Shown here: one piece after another, positions 50,845 through 61,097 of the stretch
Layout of the letters: every line of letters starts with the position of its first letter
Position numbering within the stretch: position 1 is the stretch's first letter
Source of the DNA: Longimicrobium terrae
Lineage (GTDB): Bacteria > Gemmatimonadota > Gemmatimonadetes > Longimicrobiales > Longimicrobiaceae
Direction of reading: 5' to 3'
Assembly (NCBI RefSeq): GCF_014202995.1
Contig: NZ_JACHIA010000001.1
Coordinates: 558,001 to 622,000 of the forward strand
Length of the DNA: 64,000 nucleotides
The notes under the pieces: generated by a model
The model's input: only the letters and a program-made list of their open reading frames with translations
What the model was told of the DNA's origin: nothing
The model's database searches: none
Translations under genes and position numbers: made by a program

Positions 50845-52713
50845 TCAGTGCGGGGCGGGCGGGCAGTGATCGGCGACCTCGTAGCCGATGGCGCGCGGAT
50901 AGTCGGTGCGGGCGAGGCGCACCTGCACCAGCACCGGGCCGCGGTTCACGCCATCATCCTCATCCGCCAGCACGCGCAGCAGTTCATCCAGTTCCGCGTG
51001 CGTGGCGACCTCGTACCCCGTCATGGGCGTGCCCGGCGCGGAAAAGACGTCGGCCAGGCGGCTGTACTTCCACGGATGCAGCTCGTTGTAGAAGCTGGGC
51101 GCCTCGCCGGACGCCGGGTCGTAGAAGCACGGATGCACCAGCATCTGCTCGATGCCGTAGAAGTCGTCGTTGTTCATCACCCACACGACGGTGTTCTGCC
51201 GCAGCCGCGTGTGCGTGCTCAGCTCCTGGCAGGTTTCCTGGAACGATCCATCGCCCACAAAGGCAAAGGCGCGCTTGTCCGGCCGCGCCGCCTTGACGCC
51301 CGTCACCGCGCCCACGCTGTAGCCGATGGCCAGCCACGAGCCCTGGCAGAAGTAGCTGCGCGGCTGCGGCATCTTGAGGTTCTGCGATCCCAGCAGCGAG
51401 AACCCCGCGTCCGAAACCACCACGTACGGCGACACCGCCTCCGTCCCTTCCCCGCTGGCCGACGCGTCCAGAAAGCCGCTGATGCGCTGAAAGAACGAGT
51501 CGTACGTCAGCGCCTGCGCCGCGGGCGACGGCTCATCCAGCGCGGCGATGAACTCCGCGCGACTGCCGATTCCGTTTGCGGGCGCATCATCCATCGCGAC
51601 GGCGGCCGCGGCCCGGGCGCGGTAGTAGTCCGTCTTCCATCCACCCGTCCCCGTGCGCTCCGCGTCGGCCCGGCACTGCACCAGCGCGTCGCGGAGATGG
51701 GTGATGAACTCGCCCAGCTTGACGTCGGGAAAGTACTGCGATCCCACGCTCACGCCCTGGTGCGCGGCCACGATCCAGTCCTCGCCCACGTCGCGGGTGC
51801 CGCCCAGGTTCTTGCTGGTGCTCCACGATCCCAGCCCGATGCGGCACCGCGCCACGTCCTTGAAGATCTCCCGCACCTCCGGCAGGCTGGCCTTGCCGTT
51901 GTACACGCCGTGGAAGAGGGGATGGTTCTCGCTCACCACCGACTTCCCGCCGATGGTGGTACAGAACGGAATCCCCGTCGCATCCACCAGCGAGGTGAAC
52001 TCGGACCGCAGCCCGTAGCGGTCGATCTCTTCCCCGCCCCACAGGATGGGCGCGCCCAGTTGGCAGACGCGGTCCACCGCCGCGCGCACCGCCCGGTCGC
52101 GCATCACCTCGTTTGCCCTCGTCGTGGGCCGCGGGAGCGCGGTGATGACGCCGCGCGGCTCGGCGCACGGGCCGGCCCACACGTTTTCCCACACCTCCAG
52201 GTACACGGGGCGCCGCTCGGTCAGGCACGTCGTGAGCAGCGCGTCGATCTGCGTGGGCGCCAGCGTGGCGTTGCTGATGACCTGCGCGTCGGCGGTCACC
52301 TGGCGGTAGGCGTCCACGTTGCTGCGCGTGTTGGGGCTCATGTGGCTGGTGAGCAGCCCGATGGCGCGCAGGTTCTGCCACTGCTCGTACGTGGGCGCGC
52401 CGGTGATGACGATCACCGGAATCTCTTCCACATACGATCCGCCCACCGGCTGAATGACGCTGAGCGCGCCCACGCCGTAGGTGACGGCCACGGCCCCCGG
52501 CCCGCCTGTGGCCCGCGCGTAGCCGTCCGCCGCGTATCCGGCGTTGATCTCGTTGCAGTTGCCCACCCACGCCACCCCGGCATCCACCACCGCGGGGAGG
52601 AAGGGCCCCAGGTGGTTGCCGGGAACGCCGAACAGGTGGGTGATCCCCAGCTGCGACAACCGCGCGGCAAGATAGCGCGCCACCGTCCACGATCCGCCCG
52701 CCGCGCCGCTCAC
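50845..52713 (-). CDS. ThDP-dependent 2-oxoacid decarboxylase-like enzyme (622 aa)
   Basis: Follows the pyruvate/indolepyruvate decarboxylase pattern: [15 protein letters not shown], the activating Glu55 in [16 protein letters not shown], a central domain, and the ThDP/Mg motif [12 protein letters not shown] ending about 28 residues later with VMNNDDF. Such enzymes turn 2-oxo acids into aldehydes and CO2. It is longer than typical 550-600-residue members, with inserted segments around 360-420. GTG at 52713 overlaps the amino-acid oxidase stop (GTGA). The partner oxidase would make its 2-oxoacid substrate. Confidence 0.88.
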   Translation of the reverse strand: MSGAAGGSWTVARYLAARLSQLGITHLFGVPGNHLGPFLPAVVDAGVAWVGNCNEINAGYAADGYARATGGPGAVAVTYGVGALSVIQPVGGSYVEEIPVIVITGAPTYEQWQNLRAIGLLTSHMSPNTRSNVDAYRQVTADAQVISNATLAPTQIDALLTTCLTERRPVYLEVWENVWAGPCAEPRGVITALPRPTTRANEVMRDRAVRAAVDRVCQLGAPILWGGEEIDRYGLRSEFTSLVDATGIPFCTTIGGKSVVSENHPLFHGVYNGKASLPEVREIFKDVARCRIGLGSWSTSKNLGGTRDVGEDWIVAAHQGVSVGSQYFPDVKLGEFITHLRDALVQCRADAERTGTGGWKTDYYRARAAAAVAMDDAPANGIGSRAEFIAALDEPSPAAQALTYDSFFQRISGFLDASASGEGTEAVSPYVVVSDAGFSLLGSQNLKMPQPRSYFCQGSWLAIGYSVGAVTGVKAARPDKRAFAFVGDGSFQETCQELSTHTRLRQNTVVWVMNNDDFYGIEQMLVHPCFYDPASGEAPSFYNELHPWKYSRLADVFSAPGTPMTGYEVATHAELDELLRVLADEDDGVNRGPVLVQVRLARTDYPRAIGYEVADHCPPAPH

Positions 52714-54728
52714 GAGGCCTCCTTCACGCCACCGTTCACCTCCACCGCCGCGCGCACCGCCGATTCCACCGCGCCCTCGATCCACGCGTGCTTGAGCGAC
52801 GTATGCTCCCCCGCGAAGTGCACCGGCCCCTCCGGCGTGGGGATGTTGAGATGGAACTGCGTCAGCTGCCCGGGGGTGAAGACGGCCGCCTCGCCGAACG
52901 CGTAGCGGTTGCGCAGCCAGCTCTGCGTCTGCCCGAACCCGGTGTAGAATACCTCGATGCGCCGGCCGTGCAGCGACTGCAGCCCCCGGAGCGCGAACAT
53001 GTAGCGCTCATCATCGCTCATGGAATCCCACCGCGCCGCGTCGTCCGCCCAGCTGTAGCTGGCGAGCACCACGCCGCCCGGGCTCCCCTCCACCGGGTGC
53101 GACGGGTAGTACATGAAGCGGTTGGGATTGTCCGTCAGCGAGCCGCCGCCGAACGCGTGCGTGGCCTCGCGGTCCGGGGCGCGGTGGTGGCGCAGTTCCG
53201 CGTAGAACGCCCGCTCGCGCCCGCCGATGCGCGATTCATCCACCGACGGCGCCGCGCCCAGCAGCGACGTATCGCCCGTGTGCGATTCGATGTTGCTCTC
53301 CTCCTGGTACTCGCGGTACAGTCCGGGGCGAATGGCCTCCATCTCCCGCTCCCACTCTTCTTCCGTGAACTCCCACCAGCGCCGGCTGAACTCCAGCAGC
53401 ACCTTGGTGGCGGAGTCGTAGTGCAGCTCGATGATGGCGCGGCGCTTCCGGTAGCTGAACATGGGATCGACGATCACGTGCCGCAGGCTGCTGAACGGAA
53501 TCGTGACGATGGCCACGTCGCCGGTGAACTCCTCGAACTCCGGCGGGCGGGTGCGGCGGCCGCCCTGGTCCTCGTGCGCCTCCTCGCCCACGGTCTTGAT
53601 CCACACGCGCGGCCCGTCCGGCCCCACGTGCGTGCACTGGCCGCACTCCCCGGCGCGCGCGGGATCCCAGTATTCCATCTGCACCATCCGCCGGCCCATC
53701 ACGATGTGGTCGCGCAGGAATTCCAGGAATGCATACGGAAGCCGCCACGTGCCGCCCTCGATCTCCCAGTACGTGGCCTTGGGATTGATGTCGCTGCGCC
53801 CCAGAAAGCTGTGAAAGAAGGAGAGCGGCAGGCGCGAGGTGAGGTTTTCGATCGTTCCCACCGCCTCGATGGCCTCGTCGCTGAACCCGCCGTGCTCCTT
53901 GAGAAATCCCCACATGCTGTACGGGTCGAAGTCGTAGATGACCCGCGCCCACCCTTCCACCCACTCCGGGACCGGCTTGTTGACGCGCCGGCCGTCCGGC
54001 CCCACGGTGGAGTAGTAGTCGCGCACCTTGTCCACGGCCTGGTTCACCAGGTCGTTGGTCGTGGTGCCGCACAGCCGCTCCGCCATGTTGAACGTGGCGT
54101 TGATGGCCGCCGGCGCCGCGTTGTACTCGCTCTTGCGCACCTGCATGCCGTTGACGCGGATCCACGTCTGGTTGCGCGGCGTGGGCGCGACGAAGGGCAC
54201 CTCCGGCTCGTGCCCCCACGTGCCGCTGCCGTCAAAGGGCGTGTAGATGGCGGGCGGCACGGTGCCGCTTCCCGTGTCCGGCTCCACGTCCACGTTGTAG
54301 AACAGCCGCCGCCGCAGCCCCAGCTTGTCGACGAGCGCCAGGGTGAGCGGATGGAAGTTGGGGAGGCGCATGGCGCCGGCTTCGGCGTACTGGCGGCGAT
54401 CGCGGAAGGGCGAGGGCAGGTCCGGCCGCCACTGGTCGTAGCGAAAGGTCTTGAGGCGCCCGCCGATGCGGTTGCCGTTGGCTTCGATGATGGTGACGTG
54501 GTGGCCGGCTTCCTTGAGCAGCCATCCGGAAACCAGCCCCGCGATCCCGGCGCCCACGATAAGGACGCGCTTGGGTTCTGAGGTCTTGGGAAGTCCTTTG
54601 TCGATGAGGATTTCCAGGTACTGCTTCACCAGGTCGCGCCCGTCGTCGTCCATCATGAGCAGCATGCGGGCGAGTCGGACGCAGGTGTCCCAGCGGTCCT
54701 GATCGAAGGGCGTGGTATTGTCGGTCAT
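52710..54728 (-). CDS. Flavin L-amino-acid oxidase, L-glutamate-oxidase-like (672 aa)
   Basis: Oxidatively deaminates an L-amino acid to a 2-oxo acid, ammonia and H2O2. [21 protein letters not shown] (55-75) is the FAD site, then [27 protein letters not shown] and [12 protein letters not shown]. The C-terminal FAEHTS-type end reads [20 protein letters not shown]. The middle closely resembles Streptomyces L-glutamate oxidase as I remember it ([22 protein letters not shown]), but the substrate-pocket residues cannot be assigned here. No signal peptide. Translationally coupled to the decarboxylase. Confidence 0.88.
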   Translation of the reverse strand: MTDNTTPFDQDRWDTCVRLARMLLMMDDDGRDLVKQYLEILIDKGLPKTSEPKRVLIVGAGIAGLVSGWLLKEAGHHVTIIEANGNRIGGRLKTFRYDQWRPDLPSPFRDRRQYAEAGAMRLPNFHPLTLALVDKLGLRRRLFYNVDVEPDTGSGTVPPAIYTPFDGSGTWGHEPEVPFVAPTPRNQTWIRVNGMQVRKSEYNAAPAAINATFNMAERLCGTTTNDLVNQAVDKVRDYYSTVGPDGRRVNKPVPEWVEGWARVIYDFDPYSMWGFLKEHGGFSDEAIEAVGTIENLTSRLPLSFFHSFLGRSDINPKATYWEIEGGTWRLPYAFLEFLRDHIVMGRRMVQMEYWDPARAGECGQCTHVGPDGPRVWIKTVGEEAHEDQGGRRTRPPEFEEFTGDVAIVTIPFSSLRHVIVDPMFSYRKRRAIIELHYDSATKVLLEFSRRWWEFTEEEWEREMEAIRPGLYREYQEESNIESHTGDTSLLGAAPSVDESRIGGRERAFYAELRHHRAPDREATHAFGGGSLTDNPNRFMYYPSHPVEGSPGGVVLASYSWADDAARWDSMSDDERYMFALRGLQSLHGRRIEVFYTGFGQTQSWLRNRYAFGEAAVFTPGQLTQFHLNIPTPEGPVHFAGEHTSLKHAWIEGAVESAVRAAVEVNGGVKEAS

Positions 54729-54956
54729 GAGGGCATGAAGAGGCGGGTGGAGAACGCGCGGGCGGGGGGCCCGGCTGCCGCGCGGGGCGCGCGGCGGGAT
54801 GGAGAGGCGAGGCGGAGCCTTGCCCATCTGCAACGTACGCGGTCGCAGCCGGAGCGACAAGCGGGTTGCTTGGATGGGCCAGAGGTGGCCGGAAAGGGTG
54901 ATCCCGGGGAGGGGCAGATGGGTGGTGCGGGAGTGGATGTGGCCGCCGTCTGGGGC

Positions 54957-55363
54957 CCCCACCCCGCGTGCTGCGCACGACGACCCTCTCCCACGAACGG
55001 ATGTGGGAGAGGGAGCACACACCAGATCGGCTTGGAGGAGAGATCCGAGGGCATGGCGGGGTTCTGTCCGGCGGTTGAAACCGCACCTCGAAGAACACGA
55101 AGTCCGCCTGCGCGGACTGCACCCCCGGCAGTGTCTGTTGATCCCCAACGCAGTTGAAGCCCCGAACCGGACGCGCCAGCGGCCGGTGTCGGGGGTTCCC
55201 GCTTCTGGAGCGGCGGATTCATTCGCTCAACGGAGTTCGCTCAACGGACAGTCACCGCCACCCGCACCGAACCATCCGCCCGCCCCGACCCTCCCCCAGT
55301 CTTTTTTGGGGGAGGGTGGGCGAGTAGTACGAGCCCGGGTGGGGGCCTCCCGTGAACTCCGCC
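54957..55363. repeat. Composite hairpin repeat, block 8 (A-F-D-E)
   Basis: A 54957-55021, D 55153-55228 and E about 55286-55363. Between A and D, 55072-55124 is a further palindrome-rich module (F: GCGGTTGAAACCGC with GTCCGCCTGCGCGGAC), also found at about 58317-58374. No gene in 54729-55377. Confidence 0.87.
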
Positions 55364-55377
55364 CATCACGCTGGACG

Positions 55378-56988
55378 TTACTGCCCGCCCGTCCCCCGCA
55401 CCGCCGCCGGGCGACCCTGAATACCGACGCGGTCGATGCCGGACACCACCACCGCCTCTGGCGCCACCGAATCCGCCGGCGTGGAGAACGTATACGAGCG
55501 CGCCGTCCCCGGCACGACGCGCGTGCTCCACTCCGTGCCGCGCCGCGCCTGCACCGCCCACCACCGCGGCGCATTCCCGTTCGGCGCGATCTCCACCGTG
55601 GCCGCGCCACCCGCCGCCTGCCGGAACGCGAGCGTGGGCGCGGCGAGCGTGTCGCCGCCCAGCCAGGGCGACGCGGGAACCAGTGCCTGCTGCGCGTACG
55701 GACCCGCGATCAGCTTTTCGCTCAGCGAGTCGGGATTCAGCTGAAACGCGCGCATGCTGAAGTGCACGTTGCCTGTGGCGCCCGCCTGCCCTCGCGTGGC
55801 CCAGACCTGGTTCGTCACCTCGTCCGCGCGCCAGCGCACGGGCGCGCCCTCAAAGGTGCGGCTGGTGAAGTTGCCCGGCCACAGGTGCCGGTTGGTCACG
55901 TTCTGCTCCGCCCACCACCGAAGCAGCACGGGATAGCTCAAGTCCGGGCGCGAGATGGGCCAGTACAGCTGTGGCGTGAAGTAATCCATCCACCCCTCCC
56001 TGAACCACAGCCGCGCGTCCGCGTACAGCCTCTCGTACTGGTCAAATCCGCGCGGCGCGATGCCGACCGGATGGTTCGGCCGGTACACGCCGAACGGGCT
56101 GATCCCCACCTTGACCCACGGCTTGGCCGCCTTGACCTGCGCGTACATCTCGCGGACGAACAGATTTACGTTCTCGCGCCGCCAGTCGTTGCGGGAAAGG
56201 AGCCCGTGCATCTGCTGGTACCGCCGCCAGCTGCGGTCGTCGGGAAAGTCGATGGGGCGGCCCGACGCGTCGTTCTCCGGATACGGATAGAAGTAGTCGT
56301 CGATGTGCACGCCGTCGATGTCGTACCGGTTCACGACATCCATCACGACGGCAAGGGAGTGGGCGCGCACCGCGGGCTCGCCGGGGTCCATCCACAGGTG
56401 CGTGCCGTAGCGCTTCACCAGTTCCGGATGCTCGCGGCCGATGTGCCCCGGCGGCAGCGGCGTCTTAGCGCTGGGATGGCGGGCGCGGTACGGATTGAAC
56501 CACGCGTGCAGCTCCATTCCGCGGCGGTGCGATTCCTCCACCGCGAACGCGAGCGGGTCCCACGCGGGCTGCGGCGCGCGCCCGGCCGTGCCGGTCAGGT
56601 ACTCGGACCACGGTTCCAGCCGTGACGGATACAGTGCGTCGCCCGCCGTGCGTACCTGCAGCACGATGGCGTTCAGGTTGAGCTGCTGCGACCGGTCCAG
56701 GAGCGCGATCAGCTCGGCGCGCTGGCGCTCCACCGGCAGCCCGGGGGCGCTGGGCCAGTCGATGTTGGCCACCGTGGCCACCCACACGCCGCGGAACTCG
56801 CGCGCGAGCGGTGGCGCCTGTTCATCCACCGGCGCCGCGGTTGCCGCCACCGCGGGCACCGGCTCCACCGGCGCGGGCGCCTGCACCGGGGGCGGCCGCG
56901 TGCACGCCGCCAGCGCCGCGCCGACCATCATCATCCCCCGAACCACCATCTTCCGCCACGCGTGCGCCATCGCCATTCCGTCACCCAT
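55378..56988 (-). CDS. GHL10-type family 10-like glycosyl hydrolase lipoprotein (536 aa)
   Basis: An N-terminal signal with lipobox LAAC is followed by a Pro/Ala-rich linker and a TIM-barrel GHL10 (DUF187) domain. Its features are FRGVWVATVANIDWPS, ELHAWFNPYRARHPSAKT, YDIDGVHIDDYFYPYPE (candidate acid region) and WVKVGISPFGVYRPNHPVG. The last 130 residues form a beta-sandwich-like domain. Family members act on peptidoglycan or other glycans. Two further ATGs (57015 and 56976) are possible starts. Confidence 0.85.
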   Translation of the reverse strand: MGDGMAMAHAWRKMVVRGMMMVGAALAACTRPPPVQAPAPVEPVPAVAATAAPVDEQAPPLAREFRGVWVATVANIDWPSAPGLPVERQRAELIALLDRSQQLNLNAIVLQVRTAGDALYPSRLEPWSEYLTGTAGRAPQPAWDPLAFAVEESHRRGMELHAWFNPYRARHPSAKTPLPPGHIGREHPELVKRYGTHLWMDPGEPAVRAHSLAVVMDVVNRYDIDGVHIDDYFYPYPENDASGRPIDFPDDRSWRRYQQMHGLLSRNDWRRENVNLFVREMYAQVKAAKPWVKVGISPFGVYRPNHPVGIAPRGFDQYERLYADARLWFREGWMDYFTPQLYWPISRPDLSYPVLLRWWAEQNVTNRHLWPGNFTSRTFEGAPVRWRADEVTNQVWATRGQAGATGNVHFSMRAFQLNPDSLSEKLIAGPYAQQALVPASPWLGGDTLAAPTLAFRQAAGGAATVEIAPNGNAPRWWAVQARRGTEWSTRVVPGTARSYTFSTPADSVAPEAVVVSGIDRVGIQGRPAAVRGTGGQ

Positions 56989-57201
56989 CCCGTGTAGTGA
57001 TTCGCTGGTCCCCATTGACCGGCGCGTGCGTTACCTTGCGGTGTGCGGATCGGTACGCGGCGCCGGTTCCTTGATCCTGCGGGCTGGACGGACGCAAATC
57101 CAGGCCCGGCGGCGGTGGATTGGATCTGCCGGTCCCCGGCCCCGCGATTGCACGATCCGGATCCAGCGCGTTTCTGTCCCTCATCCCCACCGTTCTGATC
57201 G

Positions 57202-58050
57202 ATGGCTTCGCCCCTGACCCGCGTGTTTCTGGTGCGCCACGGCGCCACCATTCTGACCGCCGAAGACCGCTTTGCCGGCGCGGTGGACGTACCCCTTTCC
57301 GACGAAGGGCGCGCACAGGCCCAGCGTCTTTCGGAGCGTCTGGCGGGGACGCCCATCCACGCCGCGTACGCCTCGCCGCTGGGCCGCGCGATGGATACGG
57401 CCGGGATCGTGGCGGGCCCGCACGGCGTCACGGTGCAGTCCAATCCCGCGCTGCGCGAGATCTCCCACGGGCGGTGGGAGGAGATGACGCGCGCGGAAGT
57501 CGAGGCGCAGTACGCGGATGAGGCCGCCAACTGGGATGCGGACCCGTACACATTCGCGCCCCAGGGCGGTGAATCGGGGCTGCAGGTGACGGCGCGCGCG
57601 CTCCCCGCCGTGCTGGACATCGTCCGCGCGCATCCGGAGCAGACGGTGCTGATCGTGTCGCACAAGGCGACCATCCGCCTGCTGCTGAGTTCGCTGCTGG
57701 GGTTTGATCCGCGGCGTTACCGCGACAACCTGGACCAGAGCCCGGCCGCGTTGAACGTGGTTGATTTCCGGGGGCCGACCAAGGCGCGGCTCACGCTGTT
57801 CAACGATACGTCGCACTACGAGCAGGGCGGCCTTGCGCTTCCCGCCATGCCTGGGCCGCGGCTGTCGCGCTGGTGGTGCGGGGTGGATGAACAGCCGGAC
57901 GCGCAGCGGTGGGCGCTGTGGCGGCAGGACGACAACGGCAATCGGTTCCGCGTGGATGACTTCGCCACCCGCGCCGAGGCGGACGCGAGCATGGCGGATT
58001 TTGAGTCGCGCCATCACAAGCAGACGTACTGGATCGCGCCGGCGGAGTGA
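57202..58050 (+). CDS. Histidine phosphatase with C-terminal extension (282 aa)
   Basis: Residues 1-210 are a phosphoglycerate-mutase-like phosphatase: FLVRHGAT with the catalytic His, YASPLGRAMDTA, EISHGRWEEM and VLIVSHKATIRLLL. Residues 215-282 (WWCGVDEQPDAQRWALWR to the end) form an extra small alpha/beta domain not part of the standard fold. Substrate may be a sugar phosphate or a nucleotide derivative. ATG at 57202; single gene. Confidence 0.88.
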   Translation: MASPLTRVFLVRHGATILTAEDRFAGAVDVPLSDEGRAQAQRLSERLAGTPIHAAYASPLGRAMDTAGIVAGPHGVTVQSNPALREISHGRWEEMTRAEVEAQYADEAANWDADPYTFAPQGGESGLQVTARALPAVLDIVRAHPEQTVLIVSHKATIRLLLSSLLGFDPRRYRDNLDQSPAALNVVDFRGPTKARLTLFNDTSHYEQGGLALPAMPGPRLSRWWCGVDEQPDAQRWALWRQDDNGNRFRVDDFATRAEADASMADFESRHHKQTYWIAPAE

Positions 58051-58080
58051 CGGGGGCGGTAGAACCCAGGCGCGACAGGC

Positions 58081-58286
58081 GGAGTCTACGGCGGCCCCCA
58101 CCCGGGCCGGCACCACCGGCCCACCCTCCCCCAAAAAAGACTGGGGGAGGGTTGGGGTGGCGGATGGTTCGGTGCGAAAACCGAGATCTCCGGCGCGCCG
58201 CAGCCTTCCGAGAGCGAATGAATCCGCCGCTCCAACAGCGGGAAGCCCCGACACGGCGCTATTCGCGCGCCGTTCGGGGCTTCAAC
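58081..58286. repeat. Composite hairpin repeat, block 9 (inverted E-D)
   Basis: Reverse-complement E 58081-58157 and reverse-complement D 58212-58286, followed by an F-like module at about 58317-58374. It begins only 30 bp after the phosphatase stop. Confidence 0.88.
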
Positions 58287-58428
58287 TGCATATGGGGCTG
58301 ACGATAAGGCCGCCGGTGCAGTCCGCGGAGGCGGACTTCGTGTTTCTCGAGGCGCGGTTTCAACCGCCGGAACGACCGCCCGCAACCCGGGCCTTTCGCC
58401 GTTTACGCCACCCTCGCAACCCCGCTTT

Positions 58429-58484
58429 CACCTTCACCTTTACGGCGACTTTCACCTTTACCTTCACTTTTACTTTCATCCCGA
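58429..58484. repeat. 6-7-bp tandem repeat array
   Basis: Pyrimidine-rich units of CTTTACC/TTCACC/TTTTACT end at the stop of the HAD gene. This is another motif of the short-array class, found next to a gene end. Confidence 0.75.
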
Positions 58485-58496
58485 TCACTCCTCCCT

Positions 58497-59291
58497 CTAC
58501 AGCCGCGCGGCGAGGTCCAGTGCCTCAATGAGCCCGCCGCGGTCCACGTGGGAGACGTGGTGGCGGGAAAGGGCCAGAATCTCCGGCTCCGAATTCCCCA
58601 TCGCCACGGGCACGCCCACCACGCGCATCACCCCCGCGTCGTTCGCCCCGTCGCCCACCATCATCACGCGCTCCAGCGCGATCCCATACTCAGCCGCCAC
58701 CGCGTGCACCGCCGTCGCCTTGTCCAGCCCGGGCACGGTGATGCTGATGAACGCGGTGTCCGGCATCACCGGCGAGGTGCTGGGCGAGAGGGTGAGGCCC
58801 TCGTGCGGCTCCACCAGCACGGCCGCTTCCTCCGCGTGGCTCAGCAGCCACTGCGCGCGCACCACACCGCCCTCCAGCGAGAGCAGGTCGCGCGGGCGAA
58901 AGGGCACGCCCAGCAGCCCGGCGTGGCGCATGGCCCGCTCGCCCGTGCTTTCCACCGTGTAGTCGGTGTCGGAATACAGCTCCAGCGCGCGCCCGGTTTC
59001 CCGCGCGCGCGCCACCAGACGCTCCACCGCCTCGCGCGGCAGGGTCGTGGAACGTGTGTCTCCGGACGGCAGGTGCACGACGCTCGCGCCGTTCTGAAAG
59101 ACGTGCCATCCCTCCGGATCCAGCCGCGCCGCCAGTTCGCGCGCCAGCCCGAACGCCGGCCGCCCCGAGCAGATGGCCAGCCGCGCGCCGCGATCCCGCG
59201 CGCGCTCCACCGCCTCCCACACCGCCGGCAGCACGTCGCCGCTGCTCCCCACCAGCGTTCCATCCACGTCCACGCAGATCAGTTCGATCAT
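58497..59291 (-). CDS. Cof-type HAD hydrolase (264 aa)
   Basis: Motif I DVDGTL (with both catalytic Asp), motif II ICSGRP, motif III Lys in LDKATAVHAV, and motif IV VGDGANDAGVM are all present, with a Cof-type C2 cap between II and III. The family dephosphorylates sugar phosphates and similar metabolites. GAGG precedes the ATG at 59291. Possibly in one transcript with the SDR gene 67 bp upstream. Confidence 0.92.
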   Translation of the reverse strand: MIELICVDVDGTLVGSSGDVLPAVWEAVERARDRGARLAICSGRPAFGLARELAARLDPEGWHVFQNGASVVHLPSGDTRSTTLPREAVERLVARARETGRALELYSDTDYTVESTGERAMRHAGLLGVPFRPRDLLSLEGGVVRAQWLLSHAEEAAVLVEPHEGLTLSPSTSPVMPDTAFISITVPGLDKATAVHAVAAEYGIALERVMMVGDGANDAGVMRVVGVPVAMGNSEPEILALSRHHVSHVDRGGLIEALDLAARL

Positions 59292-59358
59292 CCCTCGTCC
59301 ATTTTTCAGTTTCCGCCACCCCGCGACCAGAGCCGGTCTGGACGCGGGACGACGATCG

Positions 59359-60153
59359 TCAGCGCGGGGCCTCGGCGGCGCGGCGGGCGCGGGACCCGGC
59401 CTCAAAGCGTTCCACGTCCTCGTAGTAGCGCCGCGCGATGTCGGGGCTGGCGGGATTGGTGTACACGTCCGCCCGCGGCTCCGCCACCACGCCGGCGATG
59501 ATCTCCGCCACCTCTTCCGCCGTCTGCGGCTTCATGGGCCCGGGGTGCGGCCCGCCGGCGATCAGCCCGCCGCGCGCGTTGGCGGCAAACTCCGTCAGCA
59601 CCACGCCGGGCATCACCAGCGACACGTGAATGCCGGGATGCGCGTCCGCCAGGTCCACGCGCAGGTTGGCGGTCAGCGCGTTCAGCGCCGCCTTAGCCGC
59701 GTTGTAGGCCGATCGCGGCGCCGCCAGCGGCACGCGTCCCAGAAAGGAGGAAATGTTGATCAGATGACCCTCGCCGCGCTCGATGAAGTGCGGCACGATG
59801 GCCTGCATGCCGTACAGCGCCGAACGGACGTTGATGGTCATCATCTCATCCAGATCCTCATCCGTCACGTCCAGCACGGAACGGGTGATTCCCCGCCCCG
59901 CGTTGTTGATCCACACATCCACGCGCCCGAACCGCTCGATGGCCGCGTCGCGCAGCGCCTCCACCTGCGCGCGGACGGTCACGTCCGTCGGCACCACGAG
60001 GGTGGATGAACCACTTTCCGCCGCCACCCGCTCCAGTTCCTCCCGCCTGCGCGCGGCGAGGACGACGGACGCGCCCTCCGCGCCCAGCCGCCGGGCCACC
60101 GCCGCGCCGATCCCGCCGCTGGCGCCGGTGATCACCACCACGTTTCCGCTCAT
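59359..60153 (-). CDS. Short-chain dehydrogenase/reductase (264 aa)
   Basis: Rossmann motif TGASGGIG (about residue 10), NNAG, a catalytic Ser in NISSFLG and YNAAK (Tyr/Lys). An NADP preference is suggested by the Arg-rich RRREE after strand 2. The C-terminal part matches SDRs labelled YqjQ-like. Substrate unknown. ATG overlaps the esterase gene stop by 4 nt. Confidence 0.9.
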   Translation of the reverse strand: MSGNVVVITGASGGIGAAVARRLGAEGASVVLAARRREELERVAAESGSSTLVVPTDVTVRAQVEALRDAAIERFGRVDVWINNAGRGITRSVLDVTDEDLDEMMTINVRSALYGMQAIVPHFIERGEGHLINISSFLGRVPLAAPRSAYNAAKAALNALTANLRVDLADAHPGIHVSLVMPGVVLTEFAANARGGLIAGGPHPGPMKPQTAEEVAEIIAGVVAEPRADVYTNPASPDIARRYYEDVERFEAGSRARRAAEAPR

Positions 60154-61097
60154 CCATCCTCCCTGGTGTTGTTGATCACGGTCATGCCGTTCCCGCCATC
60201 CGCCGTGCACGCGCCGCGCGGGTTGCGGACGAAGCGCGCGATGTCGCCCAGCACCGGCGCGGAGTTCAGCCGCGGCACGGAGAGGGCCACGGCGATCTCC
60301 ACGTGCCCCACGCCGCGGTAGGTGATGGCCCGCGCGCAGCCGCCCCGCTCGCGGATGGCCGCCTGCAGCCGCCGCGAATTCTCCACCGAAACCGTGCGGT
60401 CGCCCGTGCCGTGCAGCAGAAGCAGCGGCGGCTCCGTTCCGTCGATCAGCGTCAGCGGATACGTGGCCGGCCACCCCTCGCGCGGGCCCATGAGCGCCTG
60501 CACGTCCACGTCCGTCCACGTGGTGGCGACCGGCCCCGCGAGCGCGACAAAGCCGCGAACCGCGTTTGCGGGAAGCCCCGCGTCGCGCAGCCAGTGCTCG
60601 TCCAGCGCCAGCAGGGCCACGGTGTGCGCGCCGGCGGAGTGGCCCATGACGAACAGGTTGGCGGGATCTGCGCCCAGTTCGCGCGCGTGGTCCCGCGCCC
60701 AGCGCACGGACTGCGCGCCGTCCTGGATCCACGCGGGAAACGTCACCGACGGGTACAGGCGATAGTCGGGGACGATGACGATCCACCCGCGGCGCGTCAT
60801 GCCGTCGGCCAGGAGGCGGTAGTCGCGCTTGCTGCCCTCCTGCCAGCGCCCGCCATACAGCCACACGACGACGGGCGCGCCCGGGCGGACGCGCTTGGGC
60901 CGGTACACATCCAGCTTCAGCCGCGGATCGGCGCCGTACGCCACGTCCGCCGTGCGGGTGAAGTGATCGCCCACGAACACGGCTTCCGCCATCCCGCGCA
61001 CCGAGCACCCCGCCGCGCCCAGCAGCATCGCCCCCACACCCATCGCCCGCGCCGCGGCGGAAATCGAACGCAGCCGCCCTTTGAAGATCCTCATCAC
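60150..61097 (-). CDS. Alpha/beta hydrolase lipoprotein, esterase-like (315 aa)
   Basis: A signal peptide with lipobox GAAGC (Cys near residue 31). The fold shows an oxyanion loop WLYGGRW (in place of HGG), the nucleophile elbow GHSAGA, an acid in LLHGTGDRTV and the His in GVGHVE. This fits the acetyl-esterase/kynurenine-formamidase-like branch. Probably periplasmic. First gene of the esterase-SDR pair. Confidence 0.85.
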   Translation of the reverse strand: MMRIFKGRLRSISAAARAMGVGAMLLGAAGCSVRGMAEAVFVGDHFTRTADVAYGADPRLKLDVYRPKRVRPGAPVVVWLYGGRWQEGSKRDYRLLADGMTRRGWIVIVPDYRLYPSVTFPAWIQDGAQSVRWARDHARELGADPANLFVMGHSAGAHTVALLALDEHWLRDAGLPANAVRGFVALAGPVATTWTDVDVQALMGPREGWPATYPLTLIDGTEPPLLLLHGTGDRTVSVENSRRLQAAIRERGGCARAITYRGVGHVEIAVALSVPRLNSAPVLGDIARFVRNPRGACTADGGNGMTVINNTREDG

